A DNA stretch of 64,000 nt, taken from Euonymus europaeus. Taxonomy: Eukaryota; Streptophyta; Magnoliopsida; Celastrales; Celastraceae. The position numbers were made by a program, and so were the translations under genes. The DNA lies in contig OY756968.1 in the NCBI GenBank assembly GCA_963580455.1, positions 20,181,996 through 20,245,995 of the forward strand. Direction: 5' to 3'. Under the pieces are notes generated by a model, which was not told the origin of the DNA, did not search any database, and saw only the letters and a program-made list of their open reading frames with translations. Below are positions 23,081 to 34,436 of the stretch, piece by piece (positions within the stretch are counted from its first letter, which is position 1; each line of letters starts with the position of its first letter).

Positions 23081-26000
23081 AACATTGGCTACAATCTGGA
23101 GATCAAAATTCAAGCTTCTTCCATAATAGTATGAAAGTTCGTCAGCGTGCTAAGTGTATTGAGAATATTATTGATGATGATGGTTGTGAGTGCACCTCTG
23201 ATTCTGAAATTCAAGATGCATTTCATGGTTATTTCTCTAGATTGTTTACAGCGGGTCCTTTGGTGGCTGATTATTCCTTCCTGGACTCTTTATCCTGCTT
23301 GGTAGATGATGATATGAATGAGCAGTTATGCCGACCAGTTTCCAAAGATGAGGTTTGGCATGCGGTCAAGAATATTAATAGCCAAAAGGCTCCGGGGCCG
23401 GATGGCTTCTCTGCCGGCTTTTTTCAAACCCATTGGGATACTGTTGGTGAGAGTATTTATGCGGCTGTGGATGATTTTATGACCAATGGTACCATGGATC
23501 TTGAAGTGAATAGTACTTTCATTGTTCTCATTCCAAAATTGAAATCGCCTACTAAGGTCAATGAGTTTCGACCCATTAGTTTGTGCAATGTTTCCTATAA
23601 GATTATATCTAAAATTTTGGCTTCAAGATTGAGCACCATTCTCCCTCAGATAATTCGAGGTAACCAATCTGCTTTCATCAAAGAGAGGTTGATCACGGAT
23701 AATGTCATAGTGGCATATGAAGCTTTACATTCTATGAGTTTATTAGGCCGCAGTCGAACAAGTTACATGGCAGTAAAACTTGACATGAGCAAAGCATATG
23801 ACAGAGTAGAATGGAAATTTGTTCAAGAAGTTATGGGTAGATTGGGGTTTTCAGATACTTGGATCTCTTGGATCATGACTTGTCTTCAATCAGTATCATA
23901 CAGAGTTCTTGTTAATGGATCTCCTTCAAATATGATCTACCCCACTAGAGGCATTCGACAAGGTGATCCTCTCTCCCCACTCCTATTTGTGTTATGCACA
24001 GAGGCTCTTAGCAGCAATCTCAACTCCTCCCATGATCAAAATTTATTTCGTGGCTTCCCTTTTGGCCGAGGTAGATTGCGTGTCTCCCATTTGCTTTTTG
24101 CTGATGATAGTCTTCTTTTTTGTTGAGTCAAAGATGATGATTGGAGATGTGTAGCTGGTGTGCTCTCTGAATATGGGCGAATTTCGGGTCAACTAATTAA
24201 TTATAGTAAGACCAGTATTTATTTCAGTCGCTTCACTTTGCCTCAGCAGCGCTGCCGGATGACTTCCATGATAGGTGCTGTGGAAGCAAAGATCTATGAT
24301 CGTTACCTAGGCTTGCCGGCTGTTGTGGGTCGATCTAGGAGGAAAGCTTTTCTCTACATTTTAGATAAAATGAGAACCAAGATTTCATGCTGGTCCCATC
24401 GTCAATTATCGCAGGCAGGGAAAGAAATTTTCATCAAATCTGTATTACAAGCTATCCCGACGTATGCAATGCAACTATTTAAATTTCCAAAAAACCTGTG
24501 TCATGAAATGGATCAGCTGTTGCGTAGAGTTTGGTGGGGCTCAAATGATAAGTCTAACTTTCAGGCCTGGCTTCCATGGTCATTGCTTTGCACATCGAAA
24601 CAACTTGGGGGCATAGGGTTTAGAGAGATTGAGCCTTTCAATGAAGCTCTCCTTGCCAAGCAGGGGTGGAGGATCCTCTTATATCCCAATTCTCTTTCCA
24701 GCCGAGTCCTCAAGGCAAAGTACTTCCCATCATCCAATTTTTTAACAGTTGAAAAGAGGAGGAATGCATCCTTTCTCTGGAGCAGTTTTTTGAGTGCTCG
24801 TCCCTTACTTCAGAATGGGCTGCAATGGAGGATTGGGAATGGCTCCTCTGCTCAGATTTGGCAGAGTAAATGGCTTCCCAAATCCCTCATCCACATGGAC
24901 GGGTCAGGTATGCCTCCTACAACATTGGTTAATTCATTGATAGATTAGTCTAATGGATGGTGGAATAAAAGCTTACTGGATAATTTATTTGATATTGAAA
25001 CGGTGGCAATGATACTAAAGCAACCTATTGGTTCCCCCTACGTGGAAGATTCTCTAGGTTGGAATGGTACCTCGGATGGTCGATACACTGTTCGGAGTGG
25101 ATATCATCGGGCAATTGAAATTAGAGCAACAGGTGCGGCTTCCTCTTCTGCCTCGTATTTTCACCTCCAACCTAATGTATCAGTATGGCAACTTATTTGG
25201 TCTTTGCAAGTCCCTCCATCTACCAAAGTTTTTATTTGGCGTGCGGCACAAGAAATCTTGCCGACAAATTTTCTGTTGAATCGGAGACACATTATTGATT
25301 CCCCTTTGTGTCCTCTGTGTGCTCTTTCACCTGAAACCACCTTGCATTCTTTATGGGGGTGTGCGGCAGCTCAAGATGTCTTCAGTATTAGCCTTAGAAA
25401 ATTGCAAAAAATGAATTCGACTTGGCAGGCTTCATTTGTGGATTTCTGGGTGCATTCATCAACTATACTTCTCCCCCAAGAGTTGGCTACTCTCGCTATC
25501 ACTATGCGCTATGTGTGGCTGAGGAGAAATAAATATGTCCATGAGGGAATCTTTTCGCATCCTACGCAATTAGCCCAACAAGGTATTTCTTTAGCAGAGG
25601 AATTTGTTAAGTCTCAAGCTTTAGTGGTTAATCAAAGGCCTTCTCCTATCATTGATAATAATGAGCACCCGATTTGGAATGGTTCCCCTCCTAATATTCT
25701 CAAGGTCAATTGGGATGCAGCTATTTGCTCTCAATCTAATCGGTCTGGTTTTGGTGCAGTATATAGAGATGAAAGTGGGGATGTTCTCGCTTGTTCTTCC
25801 ATGGTGCGAATGACCTCTATGGATCCTATAGTGGCGGAGGCATGTGGGGCACTTCATGCTGTGCAATTATCATTTGAGTTGGGATTCTCGAGTTTAATAT
25901 TTGAAGGTGACTCCATTACCATTGTTGAGGCCATAAAAAATCCAGTGATGTCTCAAGCTTTGTGGGGTCCCATAATTGTGGAAATCAAAAGATTGCTTGG

Positions 26001-26202
26001 CTTTTTGTCATTTTGGAGGGTTTCCCATGTCAGGCGTAAGGCCAACAGTGCTGCTCATGCCATGGCTAAGTTGGCTCTGCATAATCGAGATATCAAAGTG
26101 TGGATTGAAGAAGCTCCCCCTTCTGTCATGCCTTTAATTCATGCTGAGAAACTTACTTGGGAGAGATTATGTCAGTCTAATAGTGTTGCAGATGGTTTTT
26201 AG
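23081..26202 (+). pseudogene. LINE ORF2 remnant: reverse transcriptase, zf-RVT and RNase H
   Basis: One frame runs from NWEHWLQSGDQNSSFFH to the stop at 26200-26202. It is broken only by TGA at 24124-24126 and TAG at 24946-24948, with no frameshift. RT motifs in order: KAPGPDGFS, LIPK, FRPISLCN, KLDMSKAYDRV (catalytic Asp), GIRQGDPLSP, FADDSLLF (catalytic pair). The thumb and connection region ends in the zf-RVT segment (CPLCALSPETTLHSLWGC), then an RNase H domain (NWDAA, GFGAVYRD, AEACGALHA, EGDS, VRRKANSAAHAMAK). The upstream endonuclease is missing. The first stop immediately follows the FADD motif and so removes the RT thumb. The product would have copied the element's own RNA at the insertion site; this copy cannot. 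Confidence 0.9.
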
Positions 26203-26370
26203 CCTAGTTTATAGTATGCAAGAACTAAGTTCATTTATTTGTTTCATCCCCCCTTTCATGGGTGGCCCGTGTGCCTTAAATGGCTCCAATTTGTGTACTC
26301 TTCCTGTAACATCATGTTTGAGTATATGAATGCATCTGGTCTATGACCTTTTCAAAAAAAAAAAAATTGG
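23081..26370 (+). mobile_element. 5'-truncated LINE (L1-type non-LTR retrotransposon)
   Basis: This carries the ORF2 remnant described separately, a 3' untranslated stretch and a poly-A run at 26354-26366. The endonuclease domain and ORF1 are absent, so the copy is 5'-truncated, as LINE copies often are. AATTGGG precedes the element at 23074-23080 and follows the poly-A at 26365-26371, a possible short target duplication. Confidence 0.88.
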
Positions 26371-26519
26371 GCTGTGCTTAAACTTGCAATTTATGGGATA
26401 CACACCCCAATTTTTTTTGAAAGACTTATTACATTGTTCATGATGTGTATTACACTATAAGTTAGCCCAATTACTATGAATTAATTGTTATTACATTATT
26501 TATATACTCTAATCACTAA

Positions 26520-26741
26520 GGGTGTGTTTAATAATAGGATAATAAATAGAGTTGTAATATTTTACTAAGATAATCATTAACCACCTCTCCTCATGAATAA
26601 CTATTACGCCCAAAATATGAAGAAAATTGTCTAAAAAAGTTATTGGGATAAATAAGATACATGCATACCAAACATGAGTATTTATTTACTCAAGTGATTT
26701 TAATTATCTTTATAATTATTACACCCCTATCAAACACACCA
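26520..26741. mobile_element. Tourist-like MITE, 222 bp
   Basis: It starts GGGTGTGTTTAATAATAGG and ends CTATCAAACACACCA, so the termini are inverted. TAA lies on both sides (26517-26519 and 26742-26744), the target duplication typical of PIF/Harbinger (Tourist) MITEs. It is non-coding. Confidence 0.65.
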
Positions 26742-27079
26742 TAAATGATGTTCATTTAAATGACAGTTATTACTAGGTAAAGAAAGAGTTAAACGCCATT
26801 GCATCAAATTTCATAAAATGTTTTTATTTCGATAAAGAATGTAACTTTCTGTGATGTGAGAGTAATCCACAACATTGTTATTGTAGGATGGTAAAAGAAC
26901 GATCAATGAATGGTTAAACTTGACGGATAATAACTCCTCATCCGAAACATTTGAAGGCCCAAGGTGTCACCCCTTATAAAAGAAGTCGAACCTAGGTGCA
27001 CTCACATCACTTCTTAGCAGGTTGAAGTTTACAAAGTAGTATAGAAAGTACCTAAAGATGACCCCCTTTTGAAGCATGT

Positions 27080-28600
27080 TCAAACAATGAATGAGTGAAG
27101 ACTTCATAGATTTTCAGACTAAGAAGTAGGATGACATAATATGTGATATGATAAGCACATACGATGCCATTGATCGATGTTTCATCCTCAGTAGAACGAG
27201 TGTACATTTAACTAAGGATAGTATCACTCTAATATTTTGGGTAGTATCTGGGAGCAGAAGGCTGAAGGTTGGGAGGTCGAAAAAGCCTAAGCACAAAGGT
27301 TTTATGAAACGAAGATTGAAAATACATGGAAATGATGAAGTCAACCAACATCAAATCTGCACTCAAAAAAGCTTCGAAAGGGAACATTGATAAGGATGTG
27401 AAGGATGTCGCTCGACTACTAATGCTCTATGATTGTTTGACACTGTTTTTTTCTATTATAGCATATCATCTACCTAACATGGGCATTCATTAACTACATA
27501 TATGAAATGCACATGTGAAGAAGTACAACCAGTTGAAGGCAATAACAAGTACTCTTCTTGATTCGATAAGGAAGAACATGATAGATGGAACTAAAATAAT
27601 TGACTGTGTGCCTGCCATATCAATGAGACACTATTTAACCTTTGTTGTTTATGATAACCAAATGTACGCATCTAATTCCATTGTACTTTAATGAATGTCT
27701 TTGTGAACATACAAACTTGTTCGATCCGGTGCATTTTCTCCCGATTCTTTAAATGGGACATCAAAGACTGGCCAAAGAACTTCAAAGCCAAGTACATAGA
27801 TACATTGAAAGGAAATATGATAATTTAAATTAAATATAATAAAACATTGTTTAATTTATTAGATACATTGTATAGTTGTCTGATAAAATTGTACATTTCA
27901 TTTATCACACTACGTAATCATACTCACCCAAAACAGAACACTTTTATAACTTTAGCAACCTATTATGAATAATGCAATGCTCGTCTGATGTATTACATAT
28001 ATAATGCAGGTGAACCAGGTAATTGAAGATGAATTATTGATGACTAAGAAAGAAGAGAGTGCACTTGAAAATCAATGTCCAGATTCAAAAATAGACAGTG
28101 ATGATAGCAACGACAACGATTATAATGATACAGAAAGTATGAGTTCATAAAAAATGTCAACATTGATTCGGATTCATTGAGAATGATACAAACGTACACA
28201 ATAAAAATTAGAGGAGAGAGAGATAATATATCTTTCCTTCATGAGGACGATGTGTACAATGTCCCCTTAAGCTCACTGCCAAGCAGCGTTGACCACGATC
28301 AATCCAATGAACAAAATATGATTTCAAAGAAGCTATGATCAAAATGCATAAACTGGAGGGAAAAAAGGATGTTTTAAGCAAAGAACTTCAAATCTTGCTA
28401 GTTGAAAATAACATGCAAACGAAAAAGAACATGTTGACTGAATTGACCCAGTTGAGATCGATCATGTCAATGAAACTGAACAAGATGGACGTATTAGAAA
28501 ACGAAAATAGGCACATATTGATTGAACTTGAGAAGTTAAAGTACAATACGAGTGATATTGCTGCTCTTTTTTGAATTTGATAACACTACAATTTCAGTCA
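27080..28600 (+). pseudogene. Degenerate MULE-type gene remnants (weak)
   Basis: Short in-frame pieces only. At 27148-27270 the reading STYDAIDRCFIL...VHLTKDSITLIF loosely follows the pattern of plant-mobile or DUF1985-type proteins found in MULEs. At 28010-28150 there is an acidic Ser/Asp stretch. At 28335-28574 a 79-residue Lys/Glu/Leu-rich reading predicts a coiled coil (VLENENRHILIELEKLK). Stops and frame changes separate them. The family call is low-confidence; these could be unrelated fragments. Confidence 0.3.
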
Positions 28601-29278
28601 AGAATACACTATTACACTTACTCCTGCTATTGAACGTGATGTTGAAAAATAGCTACCGTGAGGATCCGATCATCCCAGATCATGGTAGTTGATCCTGTAA
28701 TTATCGAGGATGCAACCCCCAATAAATAATTGGTTCGAAATAGGAATGAAATCAGGCCGAGTTGAGCCGAGCTTTGACAGGCCCTAGGCTCGATTTTTTG
28801 AGCAACCTGAGCTCAACTCAATCTCGTAGGGCCTAAAAAAAGAGCTCAGGCTTGGCTCTTTACCCTAATAAGAGCTTGAGCCCATTGAGCCCATTCAAGC
28901 AATTCAGTTCAGAGCAAGATTTTTTCCAGAAGAAGAACATGGAAGTTCACCACCTGTCTCTTGTTTTTTAAAAGACTTTGATTTTATTAATAATAGATGA
29001 GTGAACAATGGAAATCCAAGAAATACTGTCTTGATTTAATGTTATTAACATATGATACAATGTTTTTATACTCCATGACAACATAAAAATTAGCCTTAAA
29101 AGTGCAATTATCTAGAAATTAATCTATATACCATACCATATTTCCACACTTGAAGGTGAACCTTTGACTAACATAACGTTGCACATTATATACACATCAT
29201 GACATAGAACACCTACCAAAATACATAATCAGGTGTACAAAATATTCTCAAAATAAACCATAGTTTAGATTAGACCCC

Positions 29279-29830
29279 TCAAATATCCATATCTTCCTGA
29301 TCATTTACATGTGATGGTGCATTTGAGTTGCTACAACTACCATTGTGTCTTCTTCGAAAAATCCACTTCTTTATCACACTAGGAGGGTGACCCTTTCCTC
29401 CTTTAACTATCGGATCACTTGAATTGCAATTACCTATAAACGCTAGTGTATTTGTGTGTGTTGTCATGTTCAAAAAACAACCATGAATCTTTGTCATCAT
29501 ATTCACATAATGACCTTCTTTCTCCGCTGCTACTTTGCAACATAATTAAAAGATTGACAAATTTCATCATACCTTCGCTGCTCCACTCTTGTTGTCCAAC
29601 CAACATAATTCACCCTAACAAGAGAATGACATCTCCTAACATTCTTCCTCCATCAACTAACTACATATTGCTCAGGAAGTACAAATTGATCATTAACTAC
29701 CAATATCGCTAGAGGATGCCTGGACAAAATACCACGAAACTCAAACTTGAAACAAGAGCAACTGATGTCGATGTCATTGTATCCGACGATGAACATGACC
29801 TTCTTTCTCCTACCCTCTCCATAGATGACA
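29279..29830 (-). pseudogene. FAR1/MULE-derived gene fragment with SWIM zinc finger
   Basis: On the minus strand 29825-29700 reads VGYNDIDISCSCFKFEFRGI then LSRHPLAILV, matching the SWIM finger (CxC...CxH) of FAR1-related proteins; the third Cys is Ser here. It continues to FVLPEQYVVS, a stop, then WRKNVRR. A Q-rich segment follows with EQRRYDEICQSF and another stop. A final open frame to 29279 (SSDPIVKGGKGHPPSVIKK) resembles the FAR1 C-terminal tail. FAR1 factors descend from MULE transposases, so this may be a dead FAR1-like gene or a MULE transposase. The N-terminal part was not recognised. Confidence 0.6.
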
Positions 29831-30279
29831 TCTTCCTGAACAATGTATTATTCTACTCTTGATTTCTTTCTCTTGTTTACCTCCTGCACTACCTTCTCTC
29901 TCGTCTGCACCATCCATCTCCATTTTTTCTCTCACTTTCCGACAATGGAACTTCCATGTTCAATGGCCAATAGCGATGTTGTTGGGTTCAAAAGAATCGT
30001 AAGACGACGATAATAAAAACTCCACGCATTTCGATTTCATCTACAAGCTCGTTTCTCTCTTTTTGATGCTATAAAGAAGGTTCTAATTTTTTTTCTTCAG
30101 TTAGATATGTTGGACCATTGATTTTATCTCTTTTTTATGTACAATTCATATAATAACAACATAGATTTATGTTATCATAGAGTCTTGAAGAAAGATGGTT
30201 GAGGATTCGTTAATAAATTTTTCATTAAAGGATTTTTTTTCTTTAAAAATCGTTCATGACAGGATTTTGAGTATTCTGG

Positions 30280-32080
30280 ATCTAGTTACATTGTCCCAAA
30301 CTTATAATGTAATTACAGATGTGTGTATAAATTTAGAAATCTTATTCTATTTTTTTATCATTTTTCCCTAAGTTTGGGCAACTATTATAGTACAATGATG
30401 TTCAGATTTGTATGTCCATTTCTCGTACCTTTTTTTCCTTATGTGTACTCTGTGATGTCTTCACGATGTAATAAACGTTTGTGATATGTTGGGGCAATAT
30501 AATTATTGCACTGTGTCCTAGATTTATGTCCTGACAATATACTTTATCTGACTCTTTTATTTGTTTTTTTTGCTCATATGAGTAAGTTGTTAATCAAAAT
30601 ATGTTATTGTCATATTACATTTTGTTTATCTGAGAATGTAATAAAAATTATTGACAATATAATAGACAATGCCTATTACAATTATTAGGCACTGTTTGTC
30701 ACAAACAATGTAATTAGACTTACTAGCAATGTATTAGACATTGTATGTCACAATCTAATTCTAACAACAATCAGATAACTCCATGTATTAGGTATTTACA
30801 TTGTTTTTACCAAATGCAATAAAAAACATATTCCACCACGTGTTTTATAATGTAATTATAGCTGTCAACTTAGATACCAAAATGTAATAATAACATGTCC
30901 ATGAAACGTTGACATATTCTAACGAGACCTCTAGTCAAGACATAAGTCCAGTGACTTATTCAATTGTGTTGACCATAAGGTAGGGCCTTATTACATTGTC
31001 TTTTATTTTGCCAGTGACTTATTCAATTGTGTTTGAATTTGCCGATGTTTTATTACATTGTGCTTTAATTTGACAATGCATTATTTATCTTGTGTATTAG
31101 TTTCCTGCTGTCTTATTTCGTTGTCTTTATTTTTATTTTTCACTCCTTATTACATTGTATTGATCATTAGACAACGTCTTATTACATTGTGTTTAATCTT
31201 GATAATTCCTTATTACAATGTGTATTGTCATATTAATCGCGATGCTTTCTAACAGAGTTTTTAGTGTTTCCATATTGGATTTGAATTGCATTTCTTTGTG
31301 AGGGCTACAAGGCTTCTTCGATGAAGTAACTTTGACATTGTCCGAGACTTTTGAATTACGTTTAGATCGTGATGAACTATCCTTCTCCATCTACAATAAG
31401 GACTACAAATCATTAACCATTGTCATATACATACAAGCATATTGTCACATAATAATGCAATATTCATTTTTAAAAACCCAATGAAATAGCAACGTATAGA
31501 ACAATGCAATAATCACTTTGAATTATGCAGTATAACAACAATTAAGGTTAGTACTTCTATGTAATTACCATATTATAAGTACAATGTTATAGCACCAATG
31601 TAACAAAAATCTTATCATATCTGTTAACGACAGTGATAATATTAATGTAATAACACTCATCATCATCGTAATTAACCATATCAAACTCATTAAAATAAAT
31701 TTAATACTCATGTCATTGTAATCATGTCAGTTCACAGTAATACAAAATAACCCAACACGTAGCATGAAAATGACTCATAAATATGAAAATTCATCTCTCA
31801 TTAGTGACAATGACTATTCAAAACAATGTTACCTATCTTCCATTAGTAAAGACAATGTATTAACAAAAAATCTTCAATAATTTCTCAAAAAAAAGAAGAT
31901 GGAGTTCAACTTTGACTATAAACTCATTTAAATGAAACGGAATATGCCACAATGTGATTTCTCATACCGTAAATAACTTTCAGATCTTGTAGTTATTCGT
32001 GGAAGGGGAAAAACCAGCAACTCACTAGCAAAGCCACCGTAGAAAAAAGGTCAAGTTCGCCGGACAAGGCAATGCAATGC
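30280..32080. repeat. Block rich in TTATTACATTGT/ACAATGTAATAA motifs with strand switch
   Basis: From about 30280 to 31230 the motif appears mostly as (TTA)TTACATTGT. From about 31490 to 31950 it appears mostly inverted as ACAATG(T/C)AA. This gives a large, diffuse inverted arrangement centred near 31.3 kb. Between lies a 65-residue minus-strand reading (31193-31390, starting MEKDSSSRSKRNSK) without recognisable domain. The pattern recalls subterminal repeats of MULE or CACTA elements; the FAR1-type fragment at 29.3 kb is on the same strand as that reading. Confidence 0.5.
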
Positions 32081-33000
32081 AACATGACAATGCTTTAATC
32101 AAATCAGTCACATATTATCTAACAAACATATAACCCCATAACATTATCAATTCCAATACAAATTTTACAAACAACACCTCCAATGTCACTCCACAATAAC
32201 CCCCACACCACATGTAGATTCAAGACATGATCAATGTTATAATCAGGGCAATGCAATCCATTATCACAATGTCTTAAGCAACTCAGACACACAGTTATTG
32301 TGCTAAAAAAATTGAACCATGTAGTGACACTATGTACTCAACTATTCCAATGTCATAATCACATTATCTAACAAACAAATAACCCCAAAACATAATTAAT
32401 TCTATTATAGATTTGACTAACAACACCCCCAATGTCACTCCGCAATAACCCCCCACACCACAATGTAAGTTTAAGTCATGAATAATGTTATAATCAGGGC
32501 AATGCAATCCAATATCACAATGTGTGTAAGCTAATCAGACACACTGTTATTGTGCTAAAAAAGTGAACCATCTAATGACACTATGTACTCAACAATTCCA
32601 ATGTAATAATCAAAATATCTAACAAACATATAACCCCAAAACATTATCAAATCCATTAGAGAGTGACTAACAACACTAACAATGTCAATGCCCAAAAACC
32701 CCCCACACCATAATGTAGGTTCAATACAAGGCCAATGTTATAATTAGGGCAATGCAATCCAGTATCACAATGTCTTAAGCCCATCAGACCACCCCTGTGA
32801 TTGTCCTACAAAATTGCATCAGCATGTAACACTTTCTAATCAACTATTACAATGTGATAATCACACAATTTAAAAAACCTTCATAACTAAAACATAATCA
32901 TTTCCATCCCCAATCTTACTGCATAAAAACCCCCCACACCACAATGTATGTCTCAGACATGGACAACGTTATAATCATGCAACTACTTTCCAAAATCGTA
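32080..33000. repeat. Tandem array of about 250-bp units, roughly four copies
   Basis: The landmark AACAAACA(T)ATAACCCC falls at 32121, 32370 and 32621, with a diverged copy near 32870. Each unit also carries AATGTCACTCC...AACCCCCCACACCA and GGGCAATGCAATCCA. Identity drops in the last copy. Confidence 0.8.
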
Positions 33001-34068
33001 ACCATGAACCAATAAAAAAATGCTTCAAAATATTACATTTTACCTTAAATGTCATGTAGCTCCAGAAAATCAAATGACACCCTTCGACCGCAAATACACT
33101 ATACCAAGCTTCCGCAAATACAATGGTCCCAAAACGAAGGACAACTAGTACCAAATTTGAAACAGTGGTTTCAAAATAGAGAGTTTTGAGTAGCTTCCAA
33201 AAGCTTTCTCTTTGGCTCGAATGTGAATAGGATTAGCTTTTGAAGTTGGGTTTACTTTTATCGGAAAGTGTGCCGGCAACTATAGTTAGCATACCACGGT
33301 TTACATTGTAATCATTACCATGTTTTGAAATGTCAAAAGTTCATATTTTGAAATGTCAGAAGTTCAAAAATGCTGACTATCTTGCTAACATGGACTGCCA
33401 CATGGTTTATGTACATTAGGGATATCAATTCTTATGTACAACTAGTATTATCGAAATGAATATTAGAGAAAACTTATATATACACACACACGGATGCCGC
33501 TTAATCTTCTGTTGACGTAAGCATGTTGTAATATTAACAAACATATATGGGTGACCCAAACACAGTTTAGAAGGCCCAACAAAACCAATTTATGAATTTT
33601 AAGTGGATGTTCAATCCCTTTTTTAAAAGAAAAAACAAAAACAAAAATACTAAAGAGGGAATTTAAAAATAAAATAAAAATATTCAAAAGAAACAAAAAA
33701 TGTGGCCTGATTTCTACCTAGAAGACCCAAATGGACCAACCCAAAACCATTTGATGCCCATCGTCACCCACTACCATGAACAAAATCTTTGGGATTTACA
33801 TGCATTTATCTATCTCTCATTTTCTAATTAATTAATTAATTTAGCACTAAATTAAGAATATATATTCCAATTAATTAATGAATACAAACATCACTCTATT
33901 CATGGACAGGATGTAATGCAGTATTTCTTTTAATTAGCAAAAAATGATATAAATACACACTTCAAAAAGGAAAATGTGACAATTTATAAACCAAGTTCAA
34001 TTTTTTCTCCAAGTTAGGAGCACAAACTTTTAGGATTAATTATAGATTTACTGCCGGCACCAGTAAAT
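33000..34068. other. Intergenic spacer
   Basis: AT-rich sequence with (TTAA)n tracts near 33825. No gene or element end was recognised. The last 50 bp flank the Copia insertion. Confidence 0.6.
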
Positions 34069-34342
34069 TGTAAGGACGAATTAAGCACAATCAATCAGTC
34101 AGGCAAGAAAGAAATCAAGCAAGAGACACAGGATTTTAACGTCGTTCGGCCAATGATGCTTACGTCCACGGCGGCTGCAGTGTTCTTATTCTCTCAATAA
34201 TTCTAGGGTTACAAGGAATAAGGGTTATATATATATCCCCTCTTTTTTTTAGTATAAAAATACCAACCAGCCCAATACATAAAAACTCATGTATAAGCCC
34301 AATATAACCCAAACTAAAAAATAATAGTATCCATATTTAACA
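34069..34342 (-). repeat. 3' LTR of the Copia element
   Basis: 274 bp, TG...CA ends, nearly identical to 38517-38791. It contains a GGCCAATGATGCTTACGTCC segment and TATA-like tracts. Confidence 0.95.
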
Positions 34343-34436
34343 ATCTTCCACTTGGATACTATCAAGAAACTGTAAGAACAGTTACATCAGTAACACCATT
34401 ACTGACACCAACACACAACAGCTTTAATCTTCATCT

